Shown here: piece by piece, positions 1 to 8,717 of the stretch
Position numbering within the stretch: position 1 is the stretch's first letter
How the letters are laid out: each line of letters begins with the position of its first letter
Assembly (NCBI GenBank): GCA_051201675.1
Contig: CP179212.1
Location: forward strand, 558,001-622,000
Length of the DNA stretch: 64,000 nucleotides
Direction of reading: 5' to 3'
From: HTCC2207 sp002685195
GTDB lineage: Bacteria > Pseudomonadota > Gammaproteobacteria > Pseudomonadales > Porticoccaceae
Notes under the pieces: model-generated
Told to the model about the DNA's origin: nothing
Database searches by the model: none
The model's input: only the letters and a program-made list of their open reading frames with translations
Made by a program: the position numbers and the translations under genes

Positions 1-1058
1 GGGATCGTGTAGTAATTGCCGTTTTGAACGATGGCTTCGTGGGTCATGGAGGCATCAGAACGCATAACATCGTCAACTGGATTGTCACAGCAAACTATTC
101 CATCTGCGAATTTTACTCCGCGAGCAAGATCGCTACCTTTAAGCTTGTAAACTCCGTCTAATTTGCGCGTTTCGCGAACACCCACTGTTGGTGATAAAAG
201 CGCCATGTGCGAATTGGTAAATCCTGGTACATCGGATTGTAAAAATGTAGATAGTTGATGGCAGCGTCGACGCCCTTCTTGGGTAGCGGCACTTATCGCT
301 GTTGGATCGGTTCCATCGACTCCCCGAATATGCACGGAGTTACAGAAAACGCTGCCTTTGTGGAATCCTCTCATGAGATACAGTTTTGCTAGATCGGCAT
401 GTAATCTCCCTTCCCTAATCCCCCGCGCGGCATGCTGGGTAAAATAGGGGTCGGGATCACTGAAAGCATCTTCCCAGTTGACTCCTATCATGTGAAATGA
501 ACAGGTTACGCCCATAGTGTTGCCATTGCCGTCACCCTTAGAGAAAGAGACTCCTGCTTTGGAGGAAATGTCTCCGTCGCCAGAGCAATCAATAACAATT
601 TTAGGGGTCACTTTGAACGAACCATTCCGATCAAAACAACTGACAGACTCAATCCAAGATTTAGACATTGAAGGTTCAATTGCGCAAGTATTAAGGCGCA
701 CGTCGACGCCGGATTGCTCTAACATTTCGAACATTGTTAGGGTGGCAATGTCATGGTCATAGACGATCTCGGGTCCAAAATTATCGAGTGTGCAAGGGCG
801 CTTTTCTGCAGCTGGGGGATCCATTTTTTCTAGACGATTGGTCAGTTCCTCGAGAATACCCCCAATAATCCTATCTGCTGGATACGCAGCACCCCATGGC
901 ATGCCAGGGCAAAATGCCATAACTCCGCCAACTTTACTGGTGGACTCGAGTAACATAACGCTCAAGCCTTGCCTGCTCGCAGCAACAGACGCGCCAAATC
1001 CTGCGGTGCCGCCCCCGACAACTAATACATCGACCTCTTTATCTCTCTGTAAATTCAT
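1..1058 (-). CDS. FAD-dependent oxidoreductase (FAD_oxidored family), 3'-truncated by window edge
   Basis: About 352 codons are visible, starting at the ATG at 1058-1056 and running open off the left edge, so the C-terminus is missing. The N-terminus has a Rossmann dinucleotide-binding loop (DVLVVGGGTAGFGASVAA, about residues 10-27), an acidic residue ending the second strand (VMLLES), and a second FAD-family signature (PKIVIDCSGDGDIS) near residue 190. This matches the FAD_oxidored family (PF12831), whose members oxidise varied small molecules; the substrate cannot be read from sequence. It is transcribed divergently from the first cassette, with a 235 bp shared upstream region. It belongs to a different FAD fold family from the cassette oxidoreductases. 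The family call is firm, the role unknown. Confidence 0.8.
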   Translation of the reverse strand, partial: MNLQRDKEVDVLVVGGGTAGFGASVAASRQGLSVMLLESTSKVGGVMAFCPGMPWGAAYPADRIIGGILEELTNRLEKMDPPAAEKRPCTLDNFGPEIVYDHDIATLTMFEMLEQSGVDVRLNTCAIEPSMSKSWIESVSCFDRNGSFKVTPKIVIDCSGDGDISSKAGVSFSKGDGNGNTMGVTCSFHMIGVNWEDAFSDPDPYFTQHAARGIREGRLHADLAKLYLMRGFHKGSVFCNSVHIRGVDGTDPTAISAATQEGRRRCHQLSTFLQSDVPGFTNSHMALLSPTVGVRETRKLDGVYKLKGSDLARGVKFADGIVCCDNPVDDVMRSDASMTHEAIVQNGNYYTI

Positions 1059-1240
1059 CTTCTAAGTCAAACGCTCCAAAATTTTTCAGAAAACTACATC
1101 CAAACATCAAGTCCGTTGATTGTAGGCCTCTAGTGCATCAGAAAATCGTTGATTGTCAAAGTCTGGCTGAAGATCTTAATCCATTCAGTCAATAAAAATA
1201 CACTTTATATCATCCTATAGGTCGCGAATGCAGGTGGGTT

Positions 1241-1249
1241 TGGTATAGT
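1241..1249 (+). promoter_or_regulatory. Possible extended -10 promoter for cassette I
   Basis: TGG directly followed by TATAGT (1244-1249) resembles an extended -10 element about 45 bp before the A1 start. The overlapping GTATA/TATAC symmetry could be incidental or an operator. No good -35 hexamer lies at the usual spacing. The call rests on motif resemblance only. Confidence 0.3.
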
Positions 1250-1293
1250 TATACTCAAAAGTCTTCGAGTTTTTTAAAAGATGAACTATTAGC

Positions 1294-2907
1294 ATGACAA
1301 ATTATGATGCCATTATTGTCGGAGCAGGTCACAATGGCTTGACCAATGCCGCTTTTTTAGCAAAGGCAGGCTTGGATGTTTTGGTGCTAGAAAAAAACAG
1401 TTATGTCGGCGGCGCTACAGCGAGCCTAGAGCTGCATAGTGATTGGAAGTACTCTAATTGTTCCTATGTTTGTAGCCTTTTTAGACCAGAGATTTATCAG
1501 GCGCTGGATTTAGGGCGGCATGGGCTGGAAGTGGTTCCGTTGCAGGGCAGTGTTACATTCAAGCAAAATGGTGACTACTTAGGCAGCTACCATCAGCCAA
1601 GTGTGCGGCGAAGAGAGATTGCAAGGCACTCAAAAAGAGATGCAGATGCTGCCATTAGGTTTGACGCTGATTTAATGAAGTGGTGCAGGCTTATCAGAGG
1701 GTTTTTGCTCCGTACGCCGCCAGATCCAGCTTCTTTTAAGATAAGAGATGCCATGGAATTTGCCTATCTGTTGAAGCGATTTTATAGTCTCAGTGAAAGT
1801 CAAATTTACGAATTTATTCGCTTTTTCACGATGTCTATTGCCGAGTATTTAGAGCAGTATTTTGAAAGCGATGTGATTCTTGCTCATTTTTCAGGCGGAA
1901 GTATTATCGGCACTGGGTTAGGTGTTTATTCCCCCGGCACGGCTTATGTTTTGTTGCACCATGCAATGGGCGATGTCGATGGTAATGTTGGTTCTTGGGG
2001 ATTTGCGCGGGGCGGTATGGGCTCTGTCTCTGCAGCCATCGCATCGTCCTTCCAGGCGCACGGAGGTGTAATACGGACCGATGCTGAAGTCAAAAATATT
2101 GTAGTCAAGGGCCGTCGCGCCGTCGGAGTTATGTTAGCGAATGGTGAGCAGATTAACGCCAAGGTGGTGGTATCTAATCTTGATGCCAAACGCACTTTTT
2201 TGAGTTTAATGGACTCTGCGGATTTGCCTGCTGATTTGGTTACAAGAGCTAAGAACTTCAAGATCAGAGGATCATCGGGCAAGGTTAACATCGCTCTTGA
2301 TGGGATGCCTGATTTTCCAGCTATACCCAAGGGTTCTCCGCTAACGCTAGGTCATATGCATTTTACTGACACATTAGAAAGACTTGAGCGGGCGTACGAC
2401 GACTGGAAAGACGATCGCTGGTCGCATGACCCTTATGTAGATATGGTGATTCCAACGCAGTACGATCCAACGATGGCTCCTCCTGGTAAGCATATGATGT
2501 CAGTGTTCGTTCAATATTGTCCTGTGGAAGTTGAAGGTGGGTGGACGGACGCAAAGAGGGATGCTTTTGGTGCTGCAGTTATCAATCAAATTGGTGACTA
2601 CAGTCCCAATTTTAAAGATTTAATCTTGCACGCGGAAATACGCACTCCCAGGGAACTAGAGGCCGAAGTAGGTCTCACCGAAGGTAATATTTTTCAGGGT
2701 GAGTTGACACTAGACCAGTTAATGTTCAATCGTCCGTTTCCCGGATATGCTCAGTATCGAGGCCCCGTCAAAAATATGTATATGTGTAGTTCCTCAAATC
2801 ATCCCGGCGGCGGAGTTATGGGTGCTCCGGGAGCCAATTCGGCAAGAGAAATACTACTTGATTTGGGCAGAACTGATACAACACCCGAGGATTTTAGCGA
2901 TGACTAA
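1294..2907 (+). CDS. Cassette I protein A1: PYROXD2/phytoene-desaturase-like FAD oxidoreductase
   Basis: 537 aa COG1233-type flavoprotein. Residues 4-16 carry the FAD loop IIVGAGHNGLTNA, followed by VLEKNSYVGGA. The C-terminal FAD-binding segment NMYMCSSSNHPGGGVMGAPG lies near residues 495-515. The layout resembles human PYROXD2 more than carotenoid CrtI (GHNGL, the Y-xx-SLLRP-like segment, LLHHxMGDVDGxxGxWGxARGGMG). No carotenoid genes are nearby. A1 overlaps B1 by 8 bp, which implies translational coupling. It is closest by eye to A3 (28834-30450) and more distant from A2 (11211-12830). I infer oxidation of an amine C-N bond or a related desaturation feeding the GcvT partner. Family certain, substrate unknown. 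Confidence 0.85.
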   Translation: MTNYDAIIVGAGHNGLTNAAFLAKAGLDVLVLEKNSYVGGATASLELHSDWKYSNCSYVCSLFRPEIYQALDLGRHGLEVVPLQGSVTFKQNGDYLGSYHQPSVRRREIARHSKRDADAAIRFDADLMKWCRLIRGFLLRTPPDPASFKIRDAMEFAYLLKRFYSLSESQIYEFIRFFTMSIAEYLEQYFESDVILAHFSGGSIIGTGLGVYSPGTAYVLLHHAMGDVDGNVGSWGFARGGMGSVSAAIASSFQAHGGVIRTDAEVKNIVVKGRRAVGVMLANGEQINAKVVVSNLDAKRTFLSLMDSADLPADLVTRAKNFKIRGSSGKVNIALDGMPDFPAIPKGSPLTLGHMHFTDTLERLERAYDDWKDDRWSHDPYVDMVIPTQYDPTMAPPGKHMMSVFVQYCPVEVEGGWTDAKRDAFGAAVINQIGDYSPNFKDLILHAEIRTPRELEAEVGLTEGNIFQGELTLDQLMFNRPFPGYAQYRGPVKNMYMCSSSNHPGGGVMGAPGANSAREILLDLGRTDTTPEDFSDD

Positions 2908-4459
2908 ACCTGTGTCAGTTGTGTTGGTTGGTGGAGGGCACAATGGTTTAATTTGTGCAACTTATCTGGCAAAAAGTGGCTTCGATGTGCAGATTTTAGA
3001 GGCTCGCGAATCTGTTGGAGGGGGAGCCTCTAGTATCAAATTTGGAGGTGACTATACTGTTTCTGGTCTAGCTCACATTCTCTACGGATTAAATACCAAG
3101 GTTTGCAAGGATCTTGGATTAGATATATCCGCGCTTAAATCCTCTGAACCGCTAAATACCATTTCCCTGCAGTTGGATGAAAACCATATCACTCTTGGGT
3201 TAGAGTCTGTCTCTGGGAAAACAATTTCCTTAAAAGACCAACAAGCATATCGGACTTTCAAGCGGGAATTCCGAGGTTACGCTGAAGCTTTAGAGCCTCT
3301 AATGATGAATACACCTCCGCGTTTAAAAGATATGGATAGGAAGGATAAGTTCACTCTAGCCAAGCTGGGGTGGAGTTTGCGTTTTGGGCTTGGTGCTAAA
3401 TCGATGCGTGAGTTTTTGCGTGTTGGTGGCATTAATATTTATGATGTACTTAATGAAGTATTTGATAGTTCTGCGTTAAAGGGAGCGGTCTCATTTGATG
3501 CTGTTTTGGGTCAGCACATGGGACCGCGCACACCCAATACAGTTCTTACTTACCTTCAGCGGCTGTGGGGTGAGTGTCAGGATGCTCAAATGATTCCTAA
3601 AGGTGGGATGGGCAAGATTTCAGAAATTTTGGAAAAAGGAGCTATTGATGCAGGGGTGAAGGTAAGAACTGGCGTAAAGGTAAAGAAGATTTGTGTTGCA
3701 GATGGTCACTCAGATGGTGTTGTTTTGGAGTCTGGGGAACATGTCGAGGCTTCTATCGTGGTTTCTAATGCTGATGCCAAAACAACTTTACTTGACCTTG
3801 TGGGAGCCCCTCAGTTAGATGCTATGTTCTGCAATCGAGTGAACTCGATTAGGCAGAATGGAGATGTCGCTAAGCTTCACTTTGCGTTAAATGATTTACC
3901 TAACTTTAAAGGATTGTCTCCGCAGGACTTACAGCATCGCCTGATTGTTGCACCTGATATGCGTTATGTTGAACATGCGTTTAATCACTCAAAATATGGA
4001 GAATTTTCCCAACACCCCGTACTTGAGATTATTATTCCTACTATTGGTGATTCTGCATCGGCACCCGAGGGACACCATATAATGTCAGTATCTGCATCCT
4101 TTGCTCCCTACGACCTCAAAGGAGGTTGGTCTGACTCTAGAAGGGCCTTCTTGAATAGGGTTATTGAAACAATAGATCAATATGCGCCAAATTTTTCTAG
4201 CTCTATTGTTACGAGTGATTTGCTCACGCCCCTTGATATTGAAGAGCAATACAATATTGCAGGGGGTCACTGGCATCATGGTGAGTTGAGTATTGATCAG
4301 TCTTTTATGATGCGCCCAGTGCACGGCTCTGCCCAGTATCAGACACCCATTAAGGGGCTGTATTTGTGCGGCGCGGCGACTCATCCTGGTGGTGGCATCA
4401 CGGGTATGCCAGGGCACAACGCTGCTCAGCGGATATTGTCATCTGGAGATTTAGGATGA
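2900..4459 (+). CDS. Cassette I protein B1: second phytoene-desaturase-like FAD oxidoreductase
   Basis: 519 aa when started at the ATG at 2900, which places the FAD loop VVLVGGGHNGLICATYLA at the expected N-terminus. The frame is open further upstream, but that region is coding A1. The C-terminus has GGHWHHGELSIDQSFMMRP and LYLCGAATHPGGGITGMPGH, the second FAD contact. B proteins differ from A by GGGHNGLICATYLA at the start and a GGHWHH segment near residue 450. B1 overlaps A1 by 8 bp and T1 by 4 bp (ATGA). The invariant A plus B pairing suggests a heteromeric enzyme or two successive oxidations on related substrates; this is inference. Confidence 0.85.
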   Translation: MTKPVSVVLVGGGHNGLICATYLAKSGFDVQILEARESVGGGASSIKFGGDYTVSGLAHILYGLNTKVCKDLGLDISALKSSEPLNTISLQLDENHITLGLESVSGKTISLKDQQAYRTFKREFRGYAEALEPLMMNTPPRLKDMDRKDKFTLAKLGWSLRFGLGAKSMREFLRVGGINIYDVLNEVFDSSALKGAVSFDAVLGQHMGPRTPNTVLTYLQRLWGECQDAQMIPKGGMGKISEILEKGAIDAGVKVRTGVKVKKICVADGHSDGVVLESGEHVEASIVVSNADAKTTLLDLVGAPQLDAMFCNRVNSIRQNGDVAKLHFALNDLPNFKGLSPQDLQHRLIVAPDMRYVEHAFNHSKYGEFSQHPVLEIIIPTIGDSASAPEGHHIMSVSASFAPYDLKGGWSDSRRAFLNRVIETIDQYAPNFSSSIVTSDLLTPLDIEEQYNIAGGHWHHGELSIDQSFMMRPVHGSAQYQTPIKGLYLCGAATHPGGGITGMPGHNAAQRILSSGDLG

Positions 4460-5679
4460 GCGCATTTGATGTCAATGAAAACGTCAGTCCTATCAATTTT
4501 AAGGAAGTCCTTCAGCCAAGTCCTTTTCAATCGCGCATTGATGAGTATGGAATAGTTCAAGAGTGGATGTCTTGGAACGGTTACAAAACCGCACGCGTGT
4601 TTGACACCCTCGCTTCAGAATATTTTGCCATACGCAGTACCTGTGGAGTCATGGATCTCACTCCCATGGAAAAGTATCGGATTTCAGGGCCCGATGCTCT
4701 GACTTATCTAAATCGGTTGGTGACGCGGGATATTACTCTGTTAAAGCCAAACAGGGTTACTTATGTTATTTGGTGTAACGATGAGGGCAAAGTGTTGGAC
4801 GATGGCACTGTCTTTCACCTTCAAAATGGTGATTATCGATTATGCTCTCAACATCATCAATTGGATTGGTTACTACTCTCGAGCTTGGGTTTTGATGTCA
4901 CCATTGAAAAAGAAACTCATGACGTAGCTGCGCTGGCTGTTCAAGGGCCGACGTCCTGTACGGCGTTGATGGAAGCAGGTCTGGTCGATATAGATCGACT
5001 TAAGCCTTTTGATATCGGATATATGACATTAAATGGCATGGAACTGATGATCTCTCGAACTGGCTTTACCGGAGATCTTGGTTACGAGGTATGGACTCAT
5101 CCAGATAGAGCACTAGACCTCTGGGATCTCATTTTTTCGGTCAAAGAGCAGGGCCTTTTTGATATTCGTCCCACAGGCCTTGGAGCCTTGGATATGGTCC
5201 GAATCGAGGCTGGATTTATTATGCCTGGCGACGATTTCAATACGGCGGAAACGGCAGTTCGTGCTGATAGAGTTAGATCGCCTTATGAGCTTGGCTTGGC
5301 TTGGTTGGTAGATCTTGAAAAACCCTATTTTACAGGTAAGCAAGCATTGATCGCTGAAAATAGAGAGCCTGCCAAGCAGCGTTTAGTAAGATTGGTAGTG
5401 GAGGGTAATAAACCTCCAACGGATGCGTTTCTGTACGACCAAAAGGGTGGGTCAAGAATAGGAACTATCAAGTCTTGTGTTTGGTCGCCAATACTAAAGA
5501 CAAATGTTGCTCTGGCAGATATTGAGTTTCAAAAAGGTTCAGTTCCCATTGAAATTTGGGCAGAGATTTATTACCAAAAAGAACTTGAATGGCGAGCCAC
5601 TTGGGCGAGATGTAACATTTCCAAGAAGCCATTTTGGGCGCACCCGCGAAGCTCCATCACGCCACCTCAAAAATTTTAG
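4456..5679 (+). CDS. Cassette I protein T1: GcvT-like aminomethyltransferase family protein
   Basis: 407 aa, started at the ATG at 4456, which overlaps the B1 stop (ATGA). It has the GcvT/DmdA/LigM fold signatures: PFQSRID near 23, GPDALTYLNRLVTRDI near 78-93, GKVLDDGTVF at 111-120, LAVQGP near 160 and SRTGFTGDLGYEVW at 200-213. The Asp-Asp pair at 115-116 corresponds to the acidic folate/substrate site of T-proteins. The family transfers C1 units from N-, S- or O-methyl donors to tetrahydrofolate. In sarcosine and dimethylglycine dehydrogenases this domain is fused to a FAD amine-oxidase domain; here it is separate but translationally coupled to two flavoproteins. Predicted cytoplasmic C1 transferase; donor unknown. 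Confidence 0.82.
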   Translation: MSAFDVNENVSPINFKEVLQPSPFQSRIDEYGIVQEWMSWNGYKTARVFDTLASEYFAIRSTCGVMDLTPMEKYRISGPDALTYLNRLVTRDITLLKPNRVTYVIWCNDEGKVLDDGTVFHLQNGDYRLCSQHHQLDWLLLSSLGFDVTIEKETHDVAALAVQGPTSCTALMEAGLVDIDRLKPFDIGYMTLNGMELMISRTGFTGDLGYEVWTHPDRALDLWDLIFSVKEQGLFDIRPTGLGALDMVRIEAGFIMPGDDFNTAETAVRADRVRSPYELGLAWLVDLEKPYFTGKQALIAENREPAKQRLVRLVVEGNKPPTDAFLYDQKGGSRIGTIKSCVWSPILKTNVALADIEFQKGSVPIEIWAEIYYQKELEWRATWARCNISKKPFWAHPRSSITPPQKF

Positions 5680-5704
5680 CGATTTAATTTCTAGGGGATC
5701 ACAA

Positions 5705-6112
5705 ATGATTACGGGCCGATGTGAATGTAAAAGAGTAGGGTTCCAAATTGATGGGAAAATAAACGACTATAGTCATTGTCACTGTAGTCAGTGCAGGCGG
5801 CTGCATGGCGCCGCGTTTGCCTCTTTTGGCGGTGTCGAGCGCACCGCTTTTAGCTATATCTCTGGAGAATCTGAGGTCTCTTATTATTCCTCGTCAGATA
5901 GCCACCAAAGACTATTTTGTAAGCATTGTGGGTCAAATATTCTTGTTGCTCTTACCTCAGAACCAGATGCGCTTTATGTTGCGATGGGAGTGATTGATGG
6001 TAATCCTCCACTACCTCCGGCCTATCATATATTTTTGGGCTCCAAAGCGCCTTGGTACGGTTTGGATAATACCGGAGACCAGTACGATACCTTTCCAGAT
6101 GAGCCAGTTTAA
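5705..6112 (+). CDS. GFA-family zinc protein (formaldehyde-activating-enzyme-like fold)
   Basis: 135 aa from the ATG at 5705, preceded by AGGGGA at a suitable distance. Zinc-ligand cysteines are clear: CECK near residue 5, CHCSQC near 30 and CKHC near 73. This matches the Gfa/Mss4-fold family, which includes the glutathione-dependent formaldehyde-activating enzyme Gfa as well as many proteins with other or unknown roles. It lies 25 bp after T1 on the same strand, so it is probably in the cassette I operon. Demethylation yields formaldehyde or methylene-THF, so a formaldehyde-handling role fits the context, but it is not proven. Confidence 0.8.
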   Translation: MITGRCECKRVGFQIDGKINDYSHCHCSQCRRLHGAAFASFGGVERTAFSYISGESEVSYYSSSDSHQRLFCKHCGSNILVALTSEPDALYVAMGVIDGNPPLPPAYHIFLGSKAPWYGLDNTGDQYDTFPDEPV

Positions 6113-6131
6113 AATTTCAAGGAGTGTGAAC

Positions 6132-6659
6132 ATGAGAATCAATAAAGGTAAACGTTTTTTTAAAAGGACATCTAGTCGCGTTATCGGATTTTCGCTTTGG
6201 AGTAGTTTAATGGTAATCGTCGGAGCCATAGGCGGTGACTTTCTGAGCATCGCTAAATCTCATGCTGAGCCAAGCCAAGGACTGCATTCGGCAATAGTTC
6301 GGTTAGATAAAGTTCGGCTAGGTGGACAAGATTTAGGTGAATTTTCCCCTTATGAGCCAGAACGTGGCGATCTAATTTCTCGGGGTTATGATTATTACTA
6401 CAGTGACGACGAACAATTCGGACTAGGCGTATGGGAGAGCAAGCCGGGAAGCATGGTCTATAGCGATCTTCAGTATGATGAGGTGATGATCGTTCTTGAC
6501 GGAAGTTTGGTAATGACTCAGAGTGGAGGGGACCCTGAGATATTTAGCGCAGGGGAAGGGCTTGTTTTGCCCCATGGCTGGAGTGGCACCTTGACTGTTC
6601 CGGAGGAAGGAGCGCGAAAAATTTGGGTTTCCTATATGGGTGGTATAAAGGGCCAGTGA
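6132..6659 (+). CDS. Periplasmic cupin-domain protein
   Basis: 175 aa from the ATG at 6132, with a strong AAGGAG site 7-8 bp upstream; the open frame extends further but lacks a signal. Residues 1-43 form a long basic then hydrophobic signal peptide, ending near SHAE. The remainder is a single cupin domain of the Cupin_3/EutQ-like type (GVWESKPGSMVYSDLQYDEV, VLDGSLVMT, GEGLVLPHGWSG), with one clear conserved His in the second motif. Such small cupins can bind metals or small ligands; function unknown. Nineteen bp follow the GFA gene, so the two are likely co-transcribed. Confidence 0.7.
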   Translation: MRINKGKRFFKRTSSRVIGFSLWSSLMVIVGAIGGDFLSIAKSHAEPSQGLHSAIVRLDKVRLGGQDLGEFSPYEPERGDLISRGYDYYYSDDEQFGLGVWESKPGSMVYSDLQYDEVMIVLDGSLVMTQSGGDPEIFSAGEGLVLPHGWSGTLTVPEEGARKIWVSYMGGIKGQ

Positions 6660-6717
6660 TCAAAATAATAATAATAATGAGTCTGCCTTTGGTGGACAAC
6701 AGATAGGGGAAAGTACC

Positions 6718-8688
6718 ATGTGGGCCAGCACAAAAATAACATTACCAACCGTACTAATTGTAACCGCTTTACAACTCGGGTGTAACGACCCAACGCAAAT
6801 TGCTGAGACAGCAAGTGCAACTTTGTCCAATGTTTCGGATAGCACCAGCGTTGGGGTGGATAGTTGTGATAATGCTAGTGAAAATCGTACTGCGCTGTTT
6901 GGTGATGTTCATATCCATACGCGCTATTCCTTTGATGCAGCTGCAAATAGCACAGGAACAACCCCTGAAGATGCTCATCGCTACGCCCGTGGCGAAGAGA
7001 TTCCTATATTCCCTATAAATGAGGACGGTGTTGCGATTGGTCGAACGAAAATTGATCGGCCGTTAGATTTTATAGCTGTTACTGATCATGGTGAGTTCTT
7101 GGGCGAACGTCGCTTATGCCGCTCATCGGAATCACCGGTTTATGAAAGCGCTTTCTGCAAAGAGTACAGATCGGATGAACGTCTGGGAATGATTATGTTA
7201 TCAAATTCCGTTGTTTCAGAGGCACCTATAAGAATTCCAGAAATTTGCGGTCAAGATGGGAGTTTGTGTTTGGATTACGCGCGATCTCCTTGGCAGGACA
7301 TCCAAGCAACCTCCAACAAGGCAAATACACCCTGTGAATTTACCAGTTTCATTGCTTATGAATATACAGGTACCCCGGGAGTCTCTAACTATCACCGTAA
7401 TGTTATTTTTAGAAACGAGTCAGTGTCTAATTTACCAGTAAGCTATATAGATGCACCTATTGACAGTAAATTGTGGGCTACATTGGATGCTAGATGCGAT
7501 AGTGAACAAGGGTGTGACTATTTAACAATTCCCCATAATACCAATTTATCTAATGGTAGGATGGCGCCATATATGAAGCTTGATGACACTCTCGAGGCTG
7601 AGCGTAATTACGCGATTAGTCGTCTAAAACGTGAACCGATCATGGAGATTTTTCAACACAAAGGCGGCTCAGAATGTATTAACGGCTTGAGCTCTGTTTT
7701 TGGAGCGCCTGATGAATTGTGTGAGGTTGAAGCGGTTAGGCACATCGGTAAAAGTAGATCTATTCTTGTGCGTAACTATGATGCGCCAGGCATTGTTATG
7801 CAGAATGTTTCAATCGTGACTGAAGAGTGTCAGGAAGGAGAGGTCGGAGAGAACGGTATGCTGGGGGCTGGTTGCGTGCACCCAACCGATTTCCAGCGCT
7901 CGGCATTATTGGTGGGTTTAAAACAAGAGCAAGCCATTGGGTTAAATCCAGTTAAATTGGGCATTATTGCCGCGACAGATACACATTCATCTAATGCAGG
8001 CGGCGTGAAAGAATCAGCTTGGGTTGGTGCCGTTACCGGAGAGGGATCGGCAAAGGAAAGATTACAGCCAGGATTATTAACGAGCGGAATTGATGGAAAC
8101 CCCGGCGGTTTGGCGGGAGTTTGGGCGACCGAGAATACCCGAGATTCAATCTTTGATGCCATGTTGCGAAAAGAGGTATTTGGAACATCAGGCCCAAGAA
8201 TTCGACCCCGGTTGTTTGCTGGGTGGACCCTGGATGAAAACCTTTGCCAGAGCAATGACATGATTAGTAGTGCTTATGCTAATGGCGTGCCAATGGGGGC
8301 TGACTTAATGCTATCTGATGCTCATGGCAAACCAAAGTTTTTGGCCTATGCAGTCAAAGATCCTGACGGTCAAAAGCTTCAAGCGCTGCATTTAGTAAAA
8401 GGTTGGGTTGATAGCCAAGGGAAGATGAACACCCAAGTAATTCCCGTGAGTGAGGATACTTCTGGTGCGGACAGCCTGTGCCACGTCTATACGGATCAAA
8501 ACTTTAATCCATCTCAATCTGCTTACTATTACCTCCGAGCTGTCGAACCGAAGACCCCTCGATGGCATACGTATGACTGCGCCTCGCTCTCTGAGTTAGA
8601 TCGGCCAGCAGTTTGTTCTGATGGTAGTTACCCAGAAACCATCCAAGAGATGGCCTGGACCTCACCGATTTGGTACAAAGGAAATTAG
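6718..8688 (+). CDS. DUF3604 (PHP-like) lipoprotein
   Basis: 656 aa. The N-terminus is a hydrophobic signal ending in LQLGC, a plausible lipobox, so probably a lipid-anchored periplasmic or outer-membrane protein. The DUF3604 family signature is clear: LFGDVHIHTRYSFDA near 60 followed by TPEDAHRYARGEE, and later AVTDHGEF and ATDTHSS. These HxH, DHGE and DTHSS motifs resemble PHP-type metal sites, so a metal-dependent hydrolase is plausible, but I know of no defined activity. AGGGGA precedes the start. The gene lies between cassettes I and II, after a secreted cupin, hinting at extracytoplasmic processing of a substrate. Confidence 0.75.
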   Translation: MWASTKITLPTVLIVTALQLGCNDPTQIAETASATLSNVSDSTSVGVDSCDNASENRTALFGDVHIHTRYSFDAAANSTGTTPEDAHRYARGEEIPIFPINEDGVAIGRTKIDRPLDFIAVTDHGEFLGERRLCRSSESPVYESAFCKEYRSDERLGMIMLSNSVVSEAPIRIPEICGQDGSLCLDYARSPWQDIQATSNKANTPCEFTSFIAYEYTGTPGVSNYHRNVIFRNESVSNLPVSYIDAPIDSKLWATLDARCDSEQGCDYLTIPHNTNLSNGRMAPYMKLDDTLEAERNYAISRLKREPIMEIFQHKGGSECINGLSSVFGAPDELCEVEAVRHIGKSRSILVRNYDAPGIVMQNVSIVTEECQEGEVGENGMLGAGCVHPTDFQRSALLVGLKQEQAIGLNPVKLGIIAATDTHSSNAGGVKESAWVGAVTGEGSAKERLQPGLLTSGIDGNPGGLAGVWATENTRDSIFDAMLRKEVFGTSGPRIRPRLFAGWTLDENLCQSNDMISSAYANGVPMGADLMLSDAHGKPKFLAYAVKDPDGQKLQALHLVKGWVDSQGKMNTQVIPVSEDTSGADSLCHVYTDQNFNPSQSAYYYLRAVEPKTPRWHTYDCASLSELDRPAVCSDGSYPETIQEMAWTSPIWYKGN

Positions 8689-8717
8689 AAGCTTTAGGGA
8701 TTGACTGGAATAAAAGT

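Noticed and set aside
1059..1293. Glycine riboswitch upstream of the GcvT-containing cassettes
   Set aside because: The leaders before 1294, 9655 and 28834 are short and show no paired aptamer-like stems that I could recognise.
1944..2330. Antisense open frames within the A, B and T genes (for example 1944-2330, 11861-12154 and 29502-29858 minus)
   Set aside because: They recur at matching places in all paralogues because they mirror conserved codons on the opposite strand. They have no ribosome sites or domains.
6664..6679. ATA/AAT trinucleotide run before the DUF3604 gene
   Set aside because: Five short AT-rich units only. A similar AATAATAATAA run precedes 56459, so it looks like ordinary AT-rich leader sequence.
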